Positions 39,032 through 49,331 of a stretch of 64,000 bases of DNA are shown in pieces (position 1 is the stretch's first letter; the number at the start of each line of letters is the position of its first letter). Under the pieces are notes generated by a model. That model made no database searches. It was given only the letters and a program-made list of their open reading frames with translations, and was not told the origin of the DNA. The position numbers were made by a program, and so were the translations under genes. This stretch comes from Dongia_A sp964542425. GTDB lineage: Bacteria; Pseudomonadota; Alphaproteobacteria; Dongiales; Dongiaceae. Where the stretch lies: assembly GCA_964542425.1 (NCBI GenBank), contig CAZIUB010000060.1, positions 1 through 64,000 of the forward strand. Direction: 5' to 3'.

Positions 39032-39847
39032 ATGACGCGCTGGACGCTCAATCAGATCCCCTGGTCCGAGTTCGACACCGCCAAGGTCGACCCGGACATC
39101 GTCAAACTGGTCAAGGCCGCCGCGCTGGTGGAATTCAACGGCGGCGATTACCAGACCTATCTGTCCAACGTTTTTCGCGATGACGAGGCATTTCGTGCCG
39201 AGGCCAGGGATTGGGCGGCCGAGGAGGTGCGTCATGGCGAGGCGCTGGGGCGATGGGCGATGCTGGCCGATCCGGATTTCGACTTCGCCGCCGCGGTGCG
39301 GCAATTCCGCGCCGGCTTTCGCCTCGATCTAGGCGCCCAGGCATCGTCGCGCGGCTCGCGCGCTGGCGAACTGATCGCGCGCTGCGTCGTGGAGACCGGC
39401 ACCTCGGCCTATTACAGCGCACTTTCGCAGGCGACGAACGAGCCGCTGCTTAAGGAAATCTGCCGGCGCATCGCCGCTGACGAATTTCGCCACTACAAGA
39501 TGTTCTATACCCATCTCGCACGGCATTTGCCCCGCGATCGGCTGGGCCGTTGGGCCAGGCTTCGGGTCGTCCTTGGGCGCATGATCGAGGCGGGCGATGA
39601 CGAACTCGCTTACGCCTATTACGCGGCCAACCACGCGGGCGAAGCCTATGATCGGCGCCGGTTCCGGCGGGCCTACGCGCGGCGCGCCTACGCGCTCTAT
39701 CGGCCCGGCCATGTCGAGCGTGGCGTGGCGATGGCATTGAAGGTGGGTGGCGTCAGCCCCACCGGTCCGATTGCAAGTCTTCTCGGCCGGCTCGCCTTCT
39801 GGTTCCTCCGCGGCCAGGCCCGCCACCTCGCTCGGGCCGGAGCATAG
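39032..39847 (+). CDS. Ferritin-like diiron protein
   Basis: The 271-residue protein has the ferritin-like ligand set of two helical pairs: E34 (LVEFNGGDY), E65xxH68 (EEVRHGE), E121 (VVETGTSAYY) and E151xxH154 (ADEFRHYKMF). These spacings suit a dinuclear iron site as in rubrerythrin-like or acyl-ACP-desaturase-like proteins. The last 80 residues are basic with a hydrophobic stretch (GPIASLLGRLAFWFL) that could touch the membrane. It follows atpC by 23 bp on the same strand. The substrate or function is unknown. Confidence 0.75.
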   Translation: MTRWTLNQIPWSEFDTAKVDPDIVKLVKAAALVEFNGGDYQTYLSNVFRDDEAFRAEARDWAAEEVRHGEALGRWAMLADPDFDFAAAVRQFRAGFRLDLGAQASSRGSRAGELIARCVVETGTSAYYSALSQATNEPLLKEICRRIAADEFRHYKMFYTHLARHLPRDRLGRWARLRVVLGRMIEAGDDELAYAYYAANHAGEAYDRRRFRRAYARRAYALYRPGHVERGVAMALKVGGVSPTGPIASLLGRLAFWFLRGQARHLARAGA

Positions 39848-39858
39848 GCCGCTTCACT

Positions 39859-40572
39859 TCAGTTCCCGTCCGGTGCTTCGATCTGGTCGCTGAAGTCCCG
39901 GATCGCCAGCGCGCTGGGCGAATTGAACTGACGCAGGATCAGCACGGCGGTGATGAAGATTGTCGCCAGCGCGAAAATCGCCGGCTGGAAGAACCACCCC
40001 AGCCATGCCAGGGCGTAGTAATAGGTCCGGATGCCACCGTTGAAATTGCCGAGCGCGCTGTTCAGGACGATCGAGATCTGCCGGGCCAATCGCTCGATTG
40101 TCGCCCCACCCAGCGAATTCGCCGGTGGTGCCGCCCCCATCAGGCCGAAGTAATAGCTGACCTGGAGCAGCGCCCAGGTGAACCGATAGAAGCCGTAAAT
40201 GAACATGCCGATCAGCCCCAGAAGTTTCAATTGGAACAGATCAAGCGAGGACGGGCGGACCAGGATGAAAGAGCTGGCGACGAGGTAGAGGTCGCTGGCT
40301 TGGCTTAAGAGCCCGATCAGGCCGGCCAACACCAGGACGGTGGCCGAGGCGAAGAACGAAATTGCGTTGGCGGAATGACCGGTCAAGATGGTATCGGTCA
40401 CGCGGTCCTCGCGTTCCAGCATGTGCCGGACCCAGCGCCGCCGCACCTGGCGCATGCGCGCGTTCAGCATGCGCGGGTTGGTGCTGCGTTCGGCGTATCG
40501 TGAATAGAAAATGACGCACAGCCCGAACAGCCCCAAGGCCAGCCAATCGGCGGGTGCGGCGTTCAGGGTCAA
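39859..40572 (-). CDS. DUF599 membrane protein
   Basis: A 237-residue protein with four hydrophobic segments and the DUF599 hallmarks: a start with ALGLFGLCVIFYSRYAER, then RRRWVRHMLEREDRVTDTILTGHSAN, and the central FYRFTWALLQVSYYFGLMGAAP. Function unknown. The gene lies 3 bp from the PilZ gene (transcribed just before it) and converges with the ferritin-like gene. Confidence 0.85.
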   Translation of the reverse strand: MTLNAAPADWLALGLFGLCVIFYSRYAERSTNPRMLNARMRQVRRRWVRHMLEREDRVTDTILTGHSANAISFFASATVLVLAGLIGLLSQASDLYLVASSFILVRPSSLDLFQLKLLGLIGMFIYGFYRFTWALLQVSYYFGLMGAAPPANSLGGATIERLARQISIVLNSALGNFNGGIRTYYYALAWLGWFFQPAIFALATIFITAVLILRQFNSPSALAIRDFSDQIEAPDGN

Positions 40573-40575
40573 GGA

Positions 40576-40929
40576 TTATCGCTTCCTGAAGCGGGCGGCG
40601 AAACAGCGCTCGAAAAACGCATAAATCGGCGGGCTCAATTCGGAAAACTGGACGGCGGTTGGCCCACCTTCGTCCCGCCGGACAATCTTGGCGTCAATCT
40701 CCACGCGCATTTCCGTGTCGCCGTCGCGCCCCAAGACCTCGATCGAAACCATTTCCCCGGCCTTGCGCTCGCCGGCATAGCCGGCAATCAACAATCCGGT
40801 CAGCGACCAGTTCAGGGTCTCGGCCTTGTGGCCGTCGATGGTGACGGCAAAGATCGGCAGCGGCAGCCGGCGATCCTTGCGCTTGTCCGGCCCGCGCGCG
40901 CCACTAAAGCCTTGGGTAAAGGACGTCAT
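40576..40929 (-). CDS. PilZ domain protein
   Basis: The 117-residue product has the c-di-GMP motifs in weak form: a basic KRKDRRLP stretch (about 16-23) and NWSLTGLLIAG (40-50) in place of the D/NxSxxG consensus, followed by a small beta-barrel. ATG 40929 is used; the longer frame upstream enters a repeat. A c-di-GMP receptor role is inferred from family only. It precedes the DUF599 gene on the same transcript. Confidence 0.7.
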   Translation of the reverse strand: MTSFTQGFSGARGPDKRKDRRLPLPIFAVTIDGHKAETLNWSLTGLLIAGYAGERKAGEMVSIEVLGRDGDTEMRVEIDAKIVRRDEGGPTAVQFSELSPPIYAFFERCFAARFRKR

Positions 40930-41013
40930 GGTTCGATCACCGACGTTGTCATGACAAATTCTAGCAAATCGGCCGCTACCTGTCTTGCCCCCATCCGGCC
41001 CCAAGGCCAACAA

Positions 41014-41087
41014 ATATTGGCACAAGCCGGATCGCAATGGCGGGACCGTTGGCTCGAATCAGCCGGTCTCGCGACGGCCAATACTAA
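41014..41087 (+). repeat. Single-hairpin variant of family A (A')
   Basis: Inner sequence GGCTCGAATCAGCC and CTCGCGACGG matches the right part of family A hairpin 2. The stem arms have changed together to ATATTGGC (41015-41022) and GCCAATACT, so pairing is kept although the usual TACCCGCC is gone. There is no hairpin 1. The terminal CTA (41084-41086) is the stop codon of the next gene, read on the minus strand. Confidence 0.6.
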
Positions 41088-42787
41088 AATTTGCCGCTCA
41101 GGATGGCGCCGTTAGAGCTAGTGAGCGCGCTTGCCGGCCAGACCGCGACCCAGCGATCGCGCGCCACGCCACGATAAATCGGCAGGACCGGCAGGCGGAT
41201 GGGCGATCCGTCGAAATAGGTGACGATGGCGCCGCCGAGGTGGTCGTTGGCCCATTTTGCCGCCTCGGCGCGCGAGCGCAAGGGCGTGGGGGCCACACCA
41301 AGCCGACCGGCGAAGTCAAACTCGCCGCGATAGGGGCCGTACACCGCCACTTGCTGGCCGGCGTCCTGGATCGCTCGCAAGCGCTCCGCCACCGGATGCA
41401 AATCGAAGAACGGTTTCAGATTGCCGGCAAATTCCAAATTGAGCGAAGTCATGAGCAGGATCGGCAGGACCGCCACCTGCAGCGTTCGCGACACTTGCTG
41501 GCTGGGCGACATCTGGGTCAGGCCATAGGCAATGGCGAGCAGGGCGAGGCCGGAGACCAGGCCGATTCCCCCGAGCCAGATCGGCAGCGAAATACCGAAG
41601 ACTTCCCGCCACAGGGCATCGAGATGCGCGGTCGGAATGATGTTCATCAGGAAGAAGAACAAGCCCACGAGAAGCGCGATGAAGCCGGGCACGGCGGCGT
41701 GAAAATCCCGCGGCTTGATGGCCTGTGTGGCCAGCAGCCGCGCACCAAGCAGCGCCAGCGGCACCGCGATCGGCAGCATGCCCTGCAATTTCCAGCCGCT
41801 GGCAAGTCCAAGGATGGAGGTCGCCAACAGCGCGGCAAATCCAATGCGAAAGCCGGTGCCCAGCGTTTCGCGAAGATGCCGGTCCAAGGCCCGCCAAAGC
41901 GTCTTCCAGCAAATCCACGGATAGAGCACGATTGGTAGGAGCACGAGGGTCCAGGCCTCCCGCCGGCTGGCTTCGACGCCGGGGTCGAGCCAACCGTTGC
42001 CTAATTCGAAGAACATTGGGAGCGAAGTTCCGGCCAGGAGCGACGCCAGAACCTGCCACAGCCAGACCGCGCCGATGGCGGCCAATCCGATCAGGCCAGT
42101 TTCGATCAACCAGCGCCGCTGTCGCGGCGGCGCGTTGGCCTGGTCGAGCAATGCCATCAGCCAGCCGAGGACGATCGGCAATATGGCCCATACCCAGCCG
42201 GCGGCAAATCCGGCCAGCACGGCGCCGATCAGCGCCAGCGCACGCGCCCATGCCAGGGCCCTTCCCGTAGGCCGCGTGAGCCAGATCCCGGCGAGCGCGT
42301 GGAACACCAGCAGCGTGAAGGGAAGGGCCAGCATCTCCGGTTCGATCATGGTCAGCGAGACGGTGAACCCGCCCAATCCGACCAGCAGCAGACGCGAGAA
42401 GACCGGTGTCGCCGCGCGATGGGGCCACAGCAGATTGGCATTGCGCCCGATCAGGATCAGCGTCGCCAATCCCGAAAGCGAAGAGATCAGACGCGGCCAG
42501 TTCTCGCTTTCACCAAACAGCGACCACACCAGCGCGGTCAACCATGGGACCAGCGGCGCCACGCCGGGATCGGCAATTCCGTTGATTGCCGGCACGATTC
42601 CCCCATCCAAATACATCCGCCAGGAACTGGCCAGCAATTCCAGCTCGATCGGCGCCGTCGGCGGACGCAGGGCAAGCCCGCCCACGGTTAGGATCACCCA
42701 AAAGACATAGGGCGCCACAATCGATGCCCGCCATGCCAGGCCCGCAATGTCCCGGTTTTCCTCGGGCGTCGGTTCGACGGTCACCAT
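41084..42787 (-). CDS. Polytopic membrane protein, glycosyltransferase-39-like
   Basis: A 567-residue protein with about ten to twelve hydrophobic segments and a soluble C-terminal portion of 100 residues (PVAERLRAIQDAGQQVAVYG onward). The layout resembles lipid-linked GT-C (ArnT/PMT-like) glycosyltransferases; acidic residues after the first membrane segment (APIELELLASSW, YLDGGIVP) are compatible with that. The identification is tentative. ATG 42787 is used because the upstream frame crosses a family A repeat. Its stop codon TAG is formed by the end of the A' repeat. Confidence 0.6.
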   Translation of the reverse strand: MVTVEPTPEENRDIAGLAWRASIVAPYVFWVILTVGGLALRPPTAPIELELLASSWRMYLDGGIVPAINGIADPGVAPLVPWLTALVWSLFGESENWPRLISSLSGLATLILIGRNANLLWPHRAATPVFSRLLLVGLGGFTVSLTMIEPEMLALPFTLLVFHALAGIWLTRPTGRALAWARALALIGAVLAGFAAGWVWAILPIVLGWLMALLDQANAPPRQRRWLIETGLIGLAAIGAVWLWQVLASLLAGTSLPMFFELGNGWLDPGVEASRREAWTLVLLPIVLYPWICWKTLWRALDRHLRETLGTGFRIGFAALLATSILGLASGWKLQGMLPIAVPLALLGARLLATQAIKPRDFHAAVPGFIALLVGLFFFLMNIIPTAHLDALWREVFGISLPIWLGGIGLVSGLALLAIAYGLTQMSPSQQVSRTLQVAVLPILLMTSLNLEFAGNLKPFFDLHPVAERLRAIQDAGQQVAVYGPYRGEFDFAGRLGVAPTPLRSRAEAAKWANDHLGGAIVTYFDGSPIRLPVLPIYRGVARDRWVAVWPASALTSSNGAILSGKF

Positions 42788-42808
42788 TTCGATCCCGGCC
42801 CCGATCCA

Positions 42809-42955
42809 GTGCCAACTTTCGAAAATGCTCGATCCATGAAACGCTCCGATGCCGCCACGAAAGTCGGGCCACATGCTACCCAATGATAGTGCCCGCGGGC
42901 GTGCATGGGCGGGGCAAAATTGCTGAATCACCCAGTCCCACGACGGCGGGTGCTT
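42809..42955 (+). repeat. Family A repeat, 3' end of the GST gene
   Basis: Well-preserved hairpin 1 (GTGCCAACTTTCG to CGAAAGTCGGGCCAC). Hairpin 2 runs from TAGTGCCCGCGGGCG to CGACGGCGGGTGCTT at 42955. The GST coding frame on the minus strand enters this repeat and stops inside it. Confidence 0.85.
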
Positions 42956-43607
42956 GGAATACGTCGAACTCGAAGATCGCGGTCTCTTTGAGCGCGCCGG
43001 CCTCCCATTCCCTGAACCCCGGCCATTCCAAGATCGCGTTCATGTAAGCGGTGCCGATCTTGTCCAGCACCACCCCATAGGTCCGGAACCGACCGACAAC
43101 CGGCGTGAACATCGCGTCGGCGATGCCAAAATCGGCGAACAGGAACGCCCCGGTGGCGCCCCAGCGGGCGCGGGTTTCCGACCAGATCGCGGCGATCCGG
43201 GCAATCTCGTCCTGGACCAGATGCGCGCGCGAATCGCGGCGCCGATCATGGGTCAGGTCCATCGGCAGATTCTCGCGCAGGCGCCCAAATCCGGCATGCA
43301 TCTCCGCCGAGATCACCCGCGCCAACGCCCTTGCCGCTGGGTCGGTGGGCCACAATCCGGTCTGGGGCCGAAGCTCCGCCAAATACTCACAGATGGCCAG
43401 GCTCTCCCAGATGGAAGTCTCGCCATCACGCAGCATCGGAACGCGCCCCGAGGGCGAATGCGCCAGAATTCGTTCGCGCGTATCGGGCTGGCGCAGCAAT
43501 ACTTTTTCCTCGACGAAGGGCAGGCCGGTCCCTTTGAGCGCCAACCACGGCCGCATCGACCAGGACGAATAATTCTTGTTGCCGATGATCAGGGTCAGAT
43601 CAGCCAT
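42876..43607 (-). CDS. Glutathione S-transferase family protein
   Basis: The 243-residue thioredoxin-fold GST begins MADLTLIIGNKNYSSWSMRPWL, a subgroup signature, with SGRVPMLRDGETSIWESLAICEYLAE for glutathione binding and a helical C-domain. The family normally ends near EWPGFREWEAGAL plus about ten residues. Here the last roughly 26 residues (from about APAVVGLGDS to TIIG) are encoded by a family A repeat, which also supplies the TAG stop. The extension is probably non-functional. The substrate is unknown. Confidence 0.83.
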   Translation of the reverse strand: MADLTLIIGNKNYSSWSMRPWLALKGTGLPFVEEKVLLRQPDTRERILAHSPSGRVPMLRDGETSIWESLAICEYLAELRPQTGLWPTDPAARALARVISAEMHAGFGRLRENLPMDLTHDRRRDSRAHLVQDEIARIAAIWSETRARWGATGAFLFADFGIADAMFTPVVGRFRTYGVVLDKIGTAYMNAILEWPGFREWEAGALKETAIFEFDVFQAPAVVGLGDSAILPRPCTPAGTIIG

Positions 43608-43619
43608 GCCCTCCACCCC

Positions 43620-43761
43620 GGTACTCGCCGTCGCGGATGCATGATTCAACGGTTTGACCCCGACAATGGGCGCCGGCGGGTACGATCATTTGGTAACCCA
43701 TGCCAACTTTCGTGGAACAATGGGCGTGGTTCATTTGTCACCCCTCTTCGAAAGTTGGCAC
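43620..43761 (-). repeat. Family A repeat, fused to an E element
   Basis: Hairpin 2 first (GTACTCGCCG to CGGCGGGTAC), then hairpin 1 (GCCAACTTTCG to CTTCGAAAGTTGGC). It joins the E element at 43761-43762 without spacer. It lies 12 bp before the GST start codon on the opposite strand. Confidence 0.83.
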
Positions 43762-43931
43762 TGGTGTCGTGGTTTTTAAAGTTCGCCAGATCACGCGGCC
43801 AGGAGCGCCGAGCGAACTTGCAAAACCGAATACGACACTAGACTCAATAAGTTGCTAGTGTCCCTTCGATTCTGAAATTCGCGGGGGGGTGTCGCCGGGT
43901 GGTCTGGCGAATTTCAGAATCGGGACATTAG
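43762..43931 (+). repeat. Family E double-hairpin element
   Basis: Hairpin 1: GTGTCGTGG..AAGTTCGC (from 43763) against GCGAACTT..ACGACACTAG (to 43841). Linker: ACTCAATAAGTTG. Hairpin 2: CTAGTGTCCC..GATTCTGAAATTCGC (from 43855) against GCGAATTTCAGAATC.GGGACATTAG (to 43931). Both hairpins abut CTAG-like ends. It is the only copy in this window, and part of the 438-bp gap before the aminopeptidase gene. Confidence 0.75.
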
Positions 43932-43986
43932 GTTCTTTCCCATTTCTATCACGGGCAAACGCGTCCGGCCACGCCCGCCCGGCCCT

Positions 43987-44014
43987 TTGCCACCCCCGCC
44001 GATCCGGCTATGAT
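43987..44014 (+). promoter_or_regulatory. Candidate promoter of the leucyl aminopeptidase gene
   Basis: TTGCCA (43987-43992), 16 nt, TATGAT (44009-44014). A transcript starting near 44021 would contain the GGAGG at 44032 and the GTG at 44046, which supports the later start codon of the next gene. Confidence 0.45.
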
Positions 44015-44045
44015 CCGGTGCGTTTTGGGTTGGAGGTTCGGGCAC

Positions 44046-45506
44046 GTGTTGGATCATCTGGTGGAACGGGGCAAGGGCGCCATCGTCATCACGCCCCTGC
44101 GCAAGGCCGGATTGGCCCACTGGCTGAAGGACCAGGCGGATTGGGTGCGCAACTGGGTCGCCGCCACCGAGTTCGAGGCCAAGCCCGGCGCTCGTTGCCT
44201 CATTCCGGGACCCAAGGGTGAACTCGCGCGGGTCCTGGTCGGACTGGAAACCGGCACCGATCGTTGGTCGATGGCCAGATTGCCGGCATCCCTGCCCAAG
44301 GCCCTCTATTGCCTCGATTCCGAAACGTCGCCGGGCGATGCCTTCGCCGCCGCCTTCGGCTGGGCCATCGGGGGATATGCCTTCACCCGCTATCGCCGGG
44401 ATAGGCGCAAGTTGGCCAGGCTGATCTGGCCGAACGACGTCGATCGCGCGGAAATCCGGCGGCTGGTCGGCGCGATGGCGCTCGCGCGCGACCTCATCAA
44501 CACGCCAGCCGAGGACATGGGGCCGGCCGAATTGGCTTCCGCCGCGCGTGTGCTCGCTGGCGCCCACCGGGCCAAATTCTCGGTCATCGTCGGCGAAGAT
44601 CTGCTGCGGCGGAATTATCCGGCGATCCACGCGGTCGGTCGGGCAAGCGTGCGCGAGCCCCGTCTCATCGATTTCGCCTGGGGCCGGGAGGGACCGGCGC
44701 TCACGCTCGTCGGCAAGGGCGTGTGCTTCGATTCGGGCGGCCTCGACTTGAAATCGGGCGGCGGCATGAAGCTGATGAAAAAAGACATGGGTGGGGCGGC
44801 GCTGATGCTGGGCCTGGCGCAGGCGATCATGTCGGCTGGAATCAAGCTGCGTTTGCGTGTGCTCATTCCGGCGGTGGAGAATTCGGTATCGGGCAATGCC
44901 TACCGGCCGTTGGACGTGATCCGGACTCGCAAGGGGCTGAATGTGGAGATCGGCAACACCGATGCCGAAGGTCGGGTCATTCTGTGCGACGCCCTGGCCG
45001 AGGCCGATTCCCGGCAGCCGGACCTCATCATCGATGCAGCCACGCTGACCGGTGCCGCGCGCGTGGCCCTGGGCCCCGATCTGCCCGCGCTGTTTTCGAC
45101 CGATGACGATCTTGCGGATCTGTTGTTGAAGCATGGCCGCGCCGAGGACGATCCGCTGTGGCGCCTGCCCCTGCACAAGGGCTATCGGCGCAATCTGGAC
45201 AGCAAGGTCGCCGACATCAACAACATCTCGGACAGCCCTTATGGCGGGGCCATTACCGCCGCGCTTTACTTGCGCGAGTTCGTCTCGCCCGGCACCAAAT
45301 GGATGCATATCGACACCATGGGCTGGAACCTGCGCGACCGGCCGGGCCGGCCCGAAGGCGGCGAGGCGCAGGCCTTGCGCGCGCTTCTTGCCTTCGTCCG
45401 CGATTGGGCCCGGCCACGTTCGATGGGCGGGGTCAAGGTCCTGCCGGCAAGACCCGCGCCTCGGCCCTCGCCGCGCAAAGCACGCGGGCGGCCACCGCGT
45501 CGATAG
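44046..45506 (+). CDS. Leucyl aminopeptidase family protein (M17)
   Basis: An M17 dimetal aminopeptidase of 486 residues. GTG 44046 is chosen: GGAGG (44032-44036) is 9 nt before it, while the ATG at 44010 overlaps a -10 box. The metal-binding and catalytic strings are GKGVCFDSGGLDLKSGGGM (Lys, Asp) and NTDAEGRVIL (Asp, Glu, Arg). The N-terminal domain is short and divergent, typical of the alphaproteobacterial family called cytosol aminopeptidase-like. The C-terminus is a Pro/Arg-rich tail. It is cytosolic. Confidence 0.88.
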   Translation: MLDHLVERGKGAIVITPLRKAGLAHWLKDQADWVRNWVAATEFEAKPGARCLIPGPKGELARVLVGLETGTDRWSMARLPASLPKALYCLDSETSPGDAFAAAFGWAIGGYAFTRYRRDRRKLARLIWPNDVDRAEIRRLVGAMALARDLINTPAEDMGPAELASAARVLAGAHRAKFSVIVGEDLLRRNYPAIHAVGRASVREPRLIDFAWGREGPALTLVGKGVCFDSGGLDLKSGGGMKLMKKDMGGAALMLGLAQAIMSAGIKLRLRVLIPAVENSVSGNAYRPLDVIRTRKGLNVEIGNTDAEGRVILCDALAEADSRQPDLIIDAATLTGAARVALGPDLPALFSTDDDLADLLLKHGRAEDDPLWRLPLHKGYRRNLDSKVADINNISDSPYGGAITAALYLREFVSPGTKWMHIDTMGWNLRDRPGRPEGGEAQALRALLAFVRDWARPRSMGGVKVLPARPAPRPSPRKARGRPPRR

Positions 45507-45564
45507 GCGGTGCCGGCCTCATTGCCGATATCCGCGAGGAACTCGACGACCATGAATGGTGGCC

Positions 45565-46527
45565 TCAGTATCCCCGCGCGCGATCGACGACATGCTCGGC
45601 CGGGAGGCCGGATTCCAGGCGCTTGATCTGGCCCGCGACATATCGCGCCGCACCTTCGGGATCGGTCAGGCTGGCATTGTGCGGGGTGATGAACAGCCGC
45701 TTCGTACGCCAAAACGGGTGGCCGGGGGGCAGGGGCTCGGTCTTGAATACGTCAAGCGTCGCGGCCGCGATGCGTCCCGCCGCCATCGCCGGCAATAGAT
45801 CGTCCTCGTTCAGATGGCAGCCGCGCGCGGCGTTGATCAGGCAGGCCCCCATCGGCAGTTGCGCGAACAGTTCCGCATCGAGGATGTTCGTGGTTTCGGA
45901 AGTCAGTGGAAGAAGGCAGACCAGAATCTGCACGTCCTCCAGGAATTCCCGCATTTGCTCCCGCCCGGAAAAACAGGCGATCCCGGCCAAGGTCTTGGGC
46001 GTCCGGCTCCAGCCCTTCACGGTGAAGGCGAATTCCTTGAGCTTGTCGGCGACCGCCCGGCCAATTTCGCCCAACCCCATGATTCCGATCACCCGCTCCG
46101 GCGCCGTGGGATAAATGTGCGGGCGCCAAACGCCCTCCGCCTGCGCCTCTTGCAATTCCCATACGCGGCGATGATGGAATAGGCATTGCCAAAGCACGTA
46201 TTCGACCATGCCGTGGGTCAAGGCTGGCTCCACCATGCGGATGATCGGGACATTCGGCGGCAGGCTGGAATCGGCGAGCAGTGCATCGACCCCGGCCCCC
46301 AGCGAAAATATCGCGCCGAGTTCCGGCATTAGGGCCCAGATGCCGGGTGCCGGCTTCCAGGCCAGGCAATAGCGGAACGGGCTGAGGTCAAGCCCCGGCC
46401 GATCGGCGACGAAATCGATCTCCGGGGCCTCGCGTCGAAAGGCCTCGCTCCAGATCGAGGCGCGATCCTCGGCGCCGGTAAACAACAATCGCTGCCCAGT
46501 GCCAATTTTCGAAAACGGGTGAGACAT
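45565..46527 (-). CDS. ghrA: Glyoxylate/hydroxypyruvate reductase A type dehydrogenase
   Basis: D-isomer-specific 2-hydroxyacid dehydrogenase of the GhrA type. NAD-binding GIMGLGEIGRAVADKL is followed by the catalytic set of an Arg in INAARGCHL, a Glu and the His in TPHNAS. The body starts QRLLFTGAEDRA; the 5' end is a problem because the in-frame ATG (46527) lies inside a family A repeat and adds about 11 repeat-coded residues (MSHPFSKIGTG). A TTG at 46488 is the alternative, without a visible ribosome-binding site. It lies downstream of yejF on the minus strand. Confidence 0.8.
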   Translation of the reverse strand: MSHPFSKIGTGQRLLFTGAEDRASIWSEAFRREAPEIDFVADRPGLDLSPFRYCLAWKPAPGIWALMPELGAIFSLGAGVDALLADSSLPPNVPIIRMVEPALTHGMVEYVLWQCLFHHRRVWELQEAQAEGVWRPHIYPTAPERVIGIMGLGEIGRAVADKLKEFAFTVKGWSRTPKTLAGIACFSGREQMREFLEDVQILVCLLPLTSETTNILDAELFAQLPMGACLINAARGCHLNEDDLLPAMAAGRIAAATLDVFKTEPLPPGHPFWRTKRLFITPHNASLTDPEGAARYVAGQIKRLESGLPAEHVVDRARGY

Positions 46528-46647
46528 GAAACGCTCCGATACTTCCAGGAAAGTCGGGCCGCATGCCGCCAAAGACGGTACCCGCCGGCGCGCGACCTCC
46601 GGGGTCATTTGGCTCGAATCAGCCAGTCACACGACGGCGGGTAATAG
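46499..46647 (+). repeat. Family A repeat between yejF and ghrA
   Basis: Full-length copy. Hairpin 1 is GTGCCAATTTTCG to GAAAGTCGGGC; hairpin 2 is GGTACCCGCCGGCG to CGACGGCGGGTAA, ending TAG at 46647. The yejF stop codon is the next three bases (46648-46650, minus strand). Its minus-strand reading includes the ATG used by ghrA. Confidence 0.87.
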
Positions 46648-48272
<1,625 letters not shown>

Positions 48273-48276
<4 letters not shown>

Positions 48277-49331
48277 GCGCGCGTCTTTCTGGGGTCGAAG
48301 GCGTTGCGGATGCCTTCGCCCGTGAAAATCAGCAACACCAGCATGCCGCCGACGACAAAGAACCCGGCGAAGCCCAGCCACGGTGCCTGCAAGTTTTCCT
48401 TGCCCTGCTGCAGTAATTCGCCCAGCGAGGGCGAGCCCGGCGGCAATCCGAGGCCCAGGAAATCGAGCGCGGTCAGCGTGGTGACCGAGCCCGAGAGGGT
48501 GAAGGGCAGGAAGGTGAGGGTCGCGACCAGCGCGTTGGGCAAGATGTGCTTCAGCATGATCCGCGTATCGCTCAATCCCATCGCCTTGGCCGCGCGCACA
48601 TATTCGAGGTTGCGCGCGCGCAGGAATTCCGCCCGCACCACGCCCACCGGCCAGGTCCAGGAAACCAGCAGCATGATGATCAGCAGCGACCAGAATCCGG
48701 GCACGATGACGCTGGACAGGATCATCAGGACGTAAAGGAACGGCATGCCGCCCCAGATTTCGAGGAAGCGCTGGAACAGAAGATCCGTCCAGCCGCCGAA
48801 ATAGCCCTGCACCGCGCCGGCGGCGACGCCGATCAAGGTGCTGGCGATGGTCAGCGCCAGACCGAACAGGACCGAGATTCGAAATCCGTAGATGATTCGG
48901 GCCATCACGTCGCGCGCCTGGTCGTCGGTGCCTAGCCAGTTGCGGCCATCGGGCGGCGTGGGCGCGGGCCCGGGCAGATCGGTCACCACGGTGTTGTAGC
49001 GATAGGGGATGGGCGGCCAGATCATCCAGCCCTTGGCCTCGATCAACTGGCGCGCGTAGGGATCGCGGTAATTGGTGGTGGTCGTAAAACTGCCGCCAAA
49101 CGCGGTCTCGGGATAATCGGCGATCACCGGGAAATAATAATCCCCGTCATAGGACACCAGGATCGGCCGGTCATTGGCGACCAGCTCCGCGAACAGAGAG
49201 AGGCCGAACAGGATCGCGAAGACGATTAGCGACCAGAACCCGCGCGCGGTGGCGCGAAATGCCGTCCAGCGCCGCCGGGCAAGCGGCCGGATCTTGAAGC
49301 CGAGAAAGGTGGTGGCGATGGTGGCACTCAT
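48273..49331 (-). CDS. yejE: Peptide ABC transporter permease YejE
   Basis: A 352-residue permease with an N-terminal membrane helix (about 32-52) and a periplasmic loop containing YYFPVIADYPETAFGG, the YejE landmark. Five helices follow, and the cytoplasmic loop carries the EAA-like motif VRAAKAMGLSDTRIMLKHILPNAL. Start ATG 49331 overlaps yejB by four bases. The ORF upstream of it is antisense-like and covers yejB in another frame. Confidence 0.92.
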
